Assembly: GCA_913047395.1 (NCBI GenBank)
Contig: CAJWUF010000010.1
Coordinates: 1 to 34,543 of the forward strand
From: an uncultured cyanobacterium
GTDB taxonomy: Bacteria > Cyanobacteriota > Cyanobacteriia > PCC-6307 > Cyanobiaceae
Reading direction: 5' to 3'
Length of the DNA stretch: 34,543 nt
Each line of letters opens with the position of its first letter. The first letter of the stretch is position 1. Below, in pieces: positions 29,746 to 34,543 of this stretch. The position numbers were made by a program, and so were the translations under genes. The notes beneath the pieces are model-generated. The model worked only from the letters and a program-made list of their open reading frames with translations, was not told where the DNA came from and did no database searches.

Positions 29746-30365
29746 GATTTGTGTTTTGCTATAAGTTGTTCACGCCAGCAGAGCTCCAGCAGAAACTCGA
29801 GGATCTCTACATGACGCCTTGCTTCTTTTAGGCTCTCCCCCCATGCATATAAACCGTGCCCTGCGACTAGTATTCCATAGGGTGCATCATTAACCAATCT
29901 GCCTGCTGCCTGGCTTAATTTAGCGAGGTTTTGGTTGTTAAATAGGATTGGTAGAGTGATTGATGTGGAATGGCTATTAATCCCTTGCAGTCCTTTTAGC
30001 ATTTCCCAGCCTTCAATTGTTAGACCCCCAGTATTCTTATAGTAGTTCGATAGCCAGGTTGCTGTAATTGAATGTGTGTGCAGTACTGCATTGGCGCTGG
30101 TCTGCTCAATGATTTTTAAATGCATATCCGTCTCAGCACTGGCGCTACCTTCGCCTTTAATCACGCACCCGGCGCCGTCGACTTCAATTAGTTCCTCTGC
30201 TGATATATCTTTTTTCTCTATGCCGCTAGGTGCCATCAATAATATCAATGGCGTTGTTTGTAGCACTAGGCTGAAATTACCTCCAGTTCCATCACACCAA
30301 CCGCGTTGATGGAAGTAGCGGATGGTTTCACTTAGAGCTTCCCTTTGTTGCTGTGAATCGAACAT
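29742..30365 (-). CDS. mtnB: Methylthioribulose-1-phosphate dehydratase
   Basis: This 207-residue class II aldolase-family enzyme dehydrates 5-methylthioribulose-1-phosphate. Zinc-binding histidines are His96 and His98 in [14 protein letters not shown] and His170 in [13 protein letters not shown]. The catalytic-type Glu78 sits in [10 protein letters not shown], and the phosphate-binding GTGGNFS is at 26-32. Length matches MtnB. It sits directly between mutM (12 bases) and mtnC (4-base overlap), with no dioxygenase gene mtnD alongside in this window. The pair processes the methylthioadenosine left over from SAM-using reactions. Confidence 0.9.
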   Translation of the reverse strand: MFDSQQQREALSETIRYFHQRGWCDGTGGNFSLVLQTTPLILLMAPSGIEKKDISAEELIEVDGAGCVIKGEGSASAETDMHLKIIEQTSANAVLHTHSITATWLSNYYKNTGGLTIEGWEMLKGLQGINSHSTSITLPILFNNQNLAKLSQAAGRLVNDAPYGILVAGHGLYAWGESLKEARRHVEILEFLLELCWREQLIAKHKS

Positions 30366-30377
30366 CCTTGCTGGGGC

Positions 30378-31253
30378 TTACTTTTGGCAACTGGGGCACC
30401 AGTGGGTGCCACGACCGCAGAGGATTTCACGATGAATTGGCGTGCTGCATATCCGGCAGGCTTGCCCACCTCTGCGATACACCCATGCCTGGCCACCGTA
30501 GTTGCCATTTACGCCTTCTAGATCTCTGAAGTCGCTGAAGGTAGTTCCTCCTGCGCCGATGCTCACATTGAGCACCTCCTTTAAGCAAGCACACAGCCGT
30601 TCAAGCTGCTCTTGTTTTAATTGACCTGCTGGTGTGTGTGGAAGGATTTTGGCTGCAAACAGGCTTTCATCGCTGTAGATATTCCCCGCTCCTGCCACGA
30701 TCGATTGATCTAAAAGAGCCGATTTGATCGCACGTTTCGAGCCCTTTAATCTTTGCTTGAGGTAAGCAGCGTTGAAGGCGCTACTAAACGGTTCCGGGCC
30801 CAATTTCTGTAAGCCGGTAATCACAGTCTCTGGAGCATTACCAGCAGGCACCCACCACATTTGCCCGAAGCTGCGGGTGTCAACAAAGCGCAGCTCTTCA
30901 CCTTTTGGGTTCCAGATGCGCACGCGTGTATGAGAGCAGGGCGAACTAATGGCGTCATGCCATTGAAATTGGCCTGTCATACGCAGGTGAACTCCCCACC
31001 ATCCACCATCTGGATCGAGAGCAGAAAGATTTGAGTGGCGAGTTTTATTGCGATGCAAAGCTGCGATTAGATACTTGCCGCGTCGCAACCAGTTGCCCAC
31101 TTGCATGCCACTGAGCATCTTGATGAACACTGCTGATCCACCAGGGCTGGCAATCGCTCGTTCTCGACAGACCTCGACTTGGTTGATCTGAAAGTCGACA
31201 AGACGATCTGCCAGTCCCCGGCGGACCGTCTCGACTTCAGGTAGTTCAGGCAA
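30378..31253 (-). CDS. mutM: Formamidopyrimidine-DNA glycosylase
   Basis: This 291-residue repair enzyme removes 8-oxoguanine and formamidopyrimidines from DNA and nicks the strand. It starts PELPEVETVRRGL after the initiator Met, so the proline nucleophile and the catalytic Glu3 are present. The helix-two-turn-helix region has DQSIVAGAGNIYSDESLFAA. The C-terminal zinc finger uses Cys266, Cys269, Cys286 and Cys289. Length is normal. It starts only 5 bases after psaE, so it is probably translated from the psaE transcript, and mtnB follows after 12 bases. Confidence 0.97.
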   Translation of the reverse strand: MPELPEVETVRRGLADRLVDFQINQVEVCRERAIASPGGSAVFIKMLSGMQVGNWLRRGKYLIAALHRNKTRHSNLSALDPDGGWWGVHLRMTGQFQWHDAISSPCSHTRVRIWNPKGEELRFVDTRSFGQMWWVPAGNAPETVITGLQKLGPEPFSSAFNAAYLKQRLKGSKRAIKSALLDQSIVAGAGNIYSDESLFAAKILPHTPAGQLKQEQLERLCACLKEVLNVSIGAGGTTFSDFRDLEGVNGNYGGQAWVYRRGGQACRICSTPIHREILCGRGTHWCPSCQK

Positions 31254-31258
31254 GCGCC

Positions 31259-31465
31259 TTAGGCGCGCTCTAGCTCGGATTCAGCGAAGCTATTGGTGAG
31301 GTTGCCATTATCGGTGCCTTGTATGCCGAAATAGTTCGTCTTCTCAAAGCGCACCATCACTCCATATTTGTTGGTGGCTTCTACAGAGACCACTGAGCCC
31401 ACTTCATTGAACCAGTAGGACTCTTGGCGCTTGATGCGTACCTTGTCGCCTTTTGAGACCGCCAT
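31259..31465 (-). CDS. psaE: Photosystem I reaction centre subunit IV
   Basis: This 68-residue stromal-side subunit of photosystem I has an SH3-like barrel. It starts [20 protein letters not shown] and contains [20 protein letters not shown] and the [19 protein letters not shown] pattern typical of PsaE. It helps dock ferredoxin/flavodoxin and supports cyclic electron flow. It is the first gene of the minus-strand run psaE-mutM-mtnB-mtnC and is divergent from the plus-strand hypothetical gene at 31597, across about 130 bases. Confidence 0.97.
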   Translation of the reverse strand: MAVSKGDKVRIKRQESYWFNEVGSVVSVEATNKYGVMVRFEKTNYFGIQGTDNGNLTNSFAESELERA

Positions 31466-31596
31466 CGCTGCGCAAGAACTAAATACATCCCAAACAATAT
31501 CGCCGTGAGGGCTGTTGCAGACTTAATGCGTCACAGAATGTCGCTGCCAGGTTTAGTGGCCGTGGCAGCATCCAGGCCTAAGTCAGGTTTGTTTTG
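31466..31596. promoter_or_regulatory. Divergent psaE / hypothetical gene promoter region
   Basis: About 130 bases between genes facing away from each other must hold both promoters. The psaE side should carry a strong light-regulated promoter. I see no motif I would name with confidence. Confidence 0.35.
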
Positions 31597-32637
31597 GTGA
31601 GTTCGTCGGTTGATCTTGATCCACTTGCCTTTGAGTTGGATCTGCCTGATCCGGAGCAGGATGACATCAGCACAGTGGAGTTTCTCTCCCGCTTAGAGCA
31701 AGCCTGGGCATTGTGCGATCGCTTTGATTTGCAGACCGAGATTTGGCGGGGGCGGATCCTCAGGGCTGTTCGAGATCGTGAGAAGCGTGGTGGTGAAGGC
31801 CGTGGTGCTGGATTCCTGCAGTGGTTGCGTGAACGGGAGATCAGCAAAACCCGTGCCTATGGCCTAATTCAGCTAGCGGATTCAGCAGAGGATTTGCTCT
31901 CTGAAGGGATGCTCGAGCAGAGCAGCGTTAATCAATTTTCTAAGCGGGCTTTTATGGAAACAGCGCAGGCTGTCCCTGAGGTGCAGCTGATGATTTCTGA
32001 GGCGGCCAATGAAGGGCAAGAGATCACGCGTAAGCAGGTTCGCCGACTTACCGATGAATTCACTTCAGCGACCAGTCCTCTATTGCCAGAAGAGATCCGT
32101 CAGCGAACTCAGGAGAATCTTCTACCGCCCAAGGTTGTAGCTCCTTTGGTGCGCGAGTTGGCCAAGCTGCCGGAGCCTCAGCAGGAAGACCTCAGACGTG
32201 CTTTACGAGAGGAGCCTGAAATTGATTGCATTAAGGATGTCACCAGCACAGCGCGATGGATCAGTAAGACCACAGAGGCCAGTATTGCGGTAAGGGCCTT
32301 TCAGCAAGGCGAACTCGATCTAGAGAAGGCCATCCATGAGGCACAGCGACTCGATGCTTTGGGCTTGCTTGCTGATGCGGTCTCTCAAGCTCAGTCCTTA
32401 GAAGCTTCCGTTTTAAAGCTGCATACAGCCTGGCGTCGATTGGGGGGGTTGCAGGAACGCCTTTGGGTGGAAAGTGGCAGTAGCACGCCTTATCTACGGG
32501 ATGTGTTGGGTGCTTTGCAGAATCTCAGCGGCGCAACTATGAGGGTGTCCCTTGGCGAGCTATCAGGAGGTAAACGGGTTCGTTTGCAGCTTGTAGAGGA
32601 GGCTCCAGATCAGCTAGAGCCTCCGCCAATCCCTTGA
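31597..32637 (+). CDS. Uncharacterised protein with DUF3102/KorB-like N-terminus
   Basis: This 346-residue protein starts at GTG 31597 (a TTG is one codon upstream). Residues 25-75 read like the DUF3102 family of plasmid and phage proteins: RLEQAWALCDRFDLQTEIWR, then GAGFLQWLREREISKTRAYG and LIQLADSAEDLL, a helical, HTH-like module. The rest is mostly helical and charged (ITRKQVRRLTDEFTS; RELAKLPEPQQEDLRRAL), with a proline-rich end. I do not know its function. A DNA-binding or partition-related role is inference. It precedes recQ by 62 bases on the same strand. Confidence 0.6.
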   Translation: MSSSVDLDPLAFELDLPDPEQDDISTVEFLSRLEQAWALCDRFDLQTEIWRGRILRAVRDREKRGGEGRGAGFLQWLREREISKTRAYGLIQLADSAEDLLSEGMLEQSSVNQFSKRAFMETAQAVPEVQLMISEAANEGQEITRKQVRRLTDEFTSATSPLLPEEIRQRTQENLLPPKVVAPLVRELAKLPEPQQEDLRRALREEPEIDCIKDVTSTARWISKTTEASIAVRAFQQGELDLEKAIHEAQRLDALGLLADAVSQAQSLEASVLKLHTAWRRLGGLQERLWVESGSSTPYLRDVLGALQNLSGATMRVSLGELSGGKRVRLQLVEEAPDQLEPPPIP

Positions 32638-32699
32638 CCTCGACATACAGCCATCGCATCTGCTGATCGTTATCTTGAGGGCGCTATTGATGGTGTGAA

Positions 32700-34199
32700 T
32701 TGGATCCACTGATTGAGGCATTGCACCATCACTATGGCTGGGATGGTTTCAGGCCTGGTCAACGTCCTGTGGTGGAGGCGATTCTTGCGGGCCAGGACGC
32801 TTTGGCAGTGCTTCCAACTGGTGGTGGAAAATCGTTGTGTTATCAGCTGCCGGCACTGGTGCGAGCTGGTCTTGTAGTGGTGATCTCTCCACTGGTGGCC
32901 CTGATGGAGGATCAGGTAAGGCAGCTGCAGAAGCGGGGAATCGCAGCTGCTTGTTTGCATGCTGGCTTGGACCCGGCACGTCGGTGGGATGTGCTGGTCA
33001 GGTTGCGCGATGAGCGCTTGAGCTTGCTTTATATGGCTCCTGAGCGTTTACAGGGGGAGTCCACTCAGCAATTAATAGAGGACAAAGCCGCGCAGGGGAA
33101 ATTGGTAGCTCTTGCTGTTGATGAAGCCCATTGCATTAGTGCTTGGGGCCATGACTTCCGGCCTGATTACCGCCGCCTTGGTCAGGTGCGCCGTCTTTGT
33201 CCTGATGTGCCTGTGGTTGCTCTTAGTGCTACGGCTGCGCCGAGAGTGCGCGCCGACATCATCCGCTTATTGAATCTCCAGAGGCCGCTGGTGCAGGTTT
33301 GTTCGGCTCGGCGAAATAACCTGCACTACTGCATGCGGCGACGGCCTAAAGATCCCCTGCCAGATGTGCTCGAGGCTTTGCGGGAATCAAGAGGAGCCAC
33401 TTTGATCTATGCCCGAACGCGACGCTCTGTGGAGCACTGGGCAGGGCGATTACAAGCTGTGGATATTGCTGCTAGCCCTTATCACGCTGGGCTTGATCCT
33501 GAGGAGCGACAGCAAGCGTTGGCCGATTTCCTTGATCAAGATCAGCCTGTGCTGGTGGCCACTGTGGCCTTTGGAATGGGTGTAGATCGCAGCGATGTGG
33601 GATTGGTGCTGCATCTCAATCTCCCTGCTACAGCTGAGGGCTATTTGCAGGAATCAGGTCGGGCCGGGCGTGATGGTAAGCCAGCTAATTGTTTGGTGTT
33701 GTTCTCTCCTGGTGATCGCACCAGCCTTGGCTGGGCGATGCAGGCTTCAGGTCGTCAATGCGCTGATGGCGGCGCATTGACGCAGGAAGAGCAGATGCGC
33801 TTGGAGCTGGCGCAGCAACAGTTACGTCGCATCGAGGCGGTAGCCGAAGGAGAGTTATGTCGGGAACAATCGTTGTTGCTGGCCGTTGGGGAACTGGTCT
33901 CGCCCTGTGGCCGCTGCGACCGCTGCCAAGAGACTGTCCGTAGTCGTGATTGGTCAGAGCAGGCGCTGGCAGTGCTTGTGGCGTTGGAAGAAGAAAATAA
34001 AGGAGTGAATCTTCGTAGTCTCAGTACCAGCTTGGCGACTGTTAATGGCCGTAGGGAAGAGCGCTGGGGTTGGCTGACGCGGAGATTGGTGCAGGAAGAG
34101 TTAATTCGTGAGAGCAATGATGGCGCCCAGAGGCTTTACCTGCGCGCTAGCGGTCGCCGCTTTTTACGCCAACCTTGGCCGCTGCACTATGCAGCTTGA
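32700..34199 (+). CDS. recQ: ATP-dependent DNA helicase RecQ
   Basis: This 499-residue superfamily 2 helicase has Walker A (LPTGGGKSLCYQLPAL, residues 38-53), Walker B (AVDEAHCISAWGHDFRPDYR) with DEAH at 141-144, the VALSATAAPRVRADI motif and VATVAFGMGVDRSDVG. The C-terminal part holds the RecQ zinc segment (CGRCDRC) and a winged-helix-like end. It lacks an HRDC domain, so it is shorter than E. coli RecQ. It unwinds recombination and fork intermediates. The start is a TTG at 32700: no ATG or GTG lies in frame between that point and an upstream stop, so the start is forced. A 6-bp hairpin, GCTGCA-CTA-TGCAGC, overlaps its end. Confidence 0.95.
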   Translation: MDPLIEALHHHYGWDGFRPGQRPVVEAILAGQDALAVLPTGGGKSLCYQLPALVRAGLVVVISPLVALMEDQVRQLQKRGIAAACLHAGLDPARRWDVLVRLRDERLSLLYMAPERLQGESTQQLIEDKAAQGKLVALAVDEAHCISAWGHDFRPDYRRLGQVRRLCPDVPVVALSATAAPRVRADIIRLLNLQRPLVQVCSARRNNLHYCMRRRPKDPLPDVLEALRESRGATLIYARTRRSVEHWAGRLQAVDIAASPYHAGLDPEERQQALADFLDQDQPVLVATVAFGMGVDRSDVGLVLHLNLPATAEGYLQESGRAGRDGKPANCLVLFSPGDRTSLGWAMQASGRQCADGGALTQEEQMRLELAQQQLRRIEAVAEGELCREQSLLLAVGELVSPCGRCDRCQETVRSRDWSEQALAVLVALEEENKGVNLRSLSTSLATVNGRREERWGWLTRRLVQEELIRESNDGAQRLYLRASGRRFLRQPWPLHYAA

Positions 34200-34217
34200 G
34201 AGCAGAGTTATTTCGCT

Positions 34218-34543
34218 TTAGCCGCCCTTGGCTTTGCAGAGATCTTTGACCAGGTCACGTTCAAAGCGTTCCTGGGGGGCATTCCATGTTTTCCATGACC
34301 CGTTAGCACCGGTTGTATTTAGTTTGCGCGCCGGACAGTTCACCGCCAGATAAAGGGGTTTGCCTTTTTTGTTCAAGGTTGGTGCAACGTAGCTACCTCC
34401 CATTAATTTCCAATTGGCCCAGTCCACTTGAAGGGGGCCGTAAGTGCGCCATTCATTTTTCGTTGGCTTAGTAGCAACTTCAGTTGTGGGTTTGGTTTCT
34501 GGTTTTGCAGCAGGTTTATCAGCTATTTGAGTAGTGGGCTTTG
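34218..34543 (-). CDS. Hypothetical protein, truncated by the window edge
   Basis: Only the C-terminal 108 codons are present; the gene continues beyond 34543. The visible part begins with a repetitive K, P, T and A-rich linker (PAAKPETKPTTEVATKPT) and then a compact domain with WRTYGPLQVDWANWKLMGGS and YLAVNCPARKLNTTG, ending LVKDLCKAKGG. The domain has no membrane segment and I do not recognise it. A Pro/Lys/Thr linker suggests an envelope-located or secreted protein. A GTG at 34427 could be misread as a start, but the frame is open upstream. It converges with recQ (18 bases between stops). Confidence 0.6.
   Translation of the reverse strand, partial: KPTTQIADKPAAKPETKPTTEVATKPTKNEWRTYGPLQVDWANWKLMGGSYVAPTLNKKGKPLYLAVNCPARKLNTTGANGSWKTWNAPQERFERDLVKDLCKAKGG

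Overview
The window comes from a marine picocyanobacterium, most likely a low-light Prochlorococcus of the MIT9313/MIT9303 type or a close marine Synechococcus. The evidence is the combination of photosystem II (psbB, psbT, psbM), photosystem I (psaE) and cytochrome b6f (petB, petD) genes, a cyanobacterial minCDE cluster, a GH100 invertase and a cyanobacterial rRNA operon with tRNA-Ile and tRNA-Ala in the spacer. Species assignment is inference; no database was consulted. Most of the window is ordinary core genome, and I found no CRISPR array, prophage, insertion sequence or defence locus.

Layout. 1-0.9 kb: two small hypothetical genes and tRNA-Phe. 0.9-2.1 kb: a decayed, frameshifted comF-like gene, a DUF2470 gene and a tiny membrane ORF. 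2.1-9.1 kb (minus strand): psbB, psbT, nrdR, rpsA, a HAD hydrolase, metK and an FGGY sugar kinase, all co-directional, with a strong hairpin terminator after psbT. 9.3-12.7 kb (plus strand): a 2Fe-2S ferredoxin, psbM, a hot-dog thioesterase, prmC and a Sua5/TsaC gene, separated by several non-coding or decayed stretches. 12.7-14.9 kb: an A+T-rich, gene-poor stretch with two orphan hypothetical ORFs and a 59-residue membrane ORF, ending at tRNA-Thr. 15.0-20.0 kb (minus strand): a LuxR-type HTH stub, minE, minD, minC, an HD-domain phosphohydrolase and ctpA. 20.0-21.3 kb: petB-petD (plus strand). 21.3-22.8 kb: invertase (minus strand).

23.48-28.90 kb holds a complete 16S - tRNA-Ile - tRNA-Ala - 23S - 5S operon. 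29.0-31.5 kb (minus strand) is a compact run psaE-mutM-mtnB-mtnC, which couples photosystem I, oxidative DNA repair and methionine salvage. 31.6-34.2 kb (plus strand) carries an uncharacterised conserved-looking protein followed by recQ. A hypothetical gene runs off the right edge.

Functionally, the window groups photosynthetic core subunits and a D1-processing-type protease with cell-division placement (MinCDE), translation (S1, PrmC, TsaC, rRNA/tRNA) and S-adenosylmethionine metabolism (MetK for synthesis, MtnB/MtnC for salvage of its by-product). The most unusual things seen are short in-frame repeat tails on both MinE and CtpA, the comF pseudogene, several unlisted small membrane ORFs and a terminator hairpin that also encodes the end of the invertase gene.
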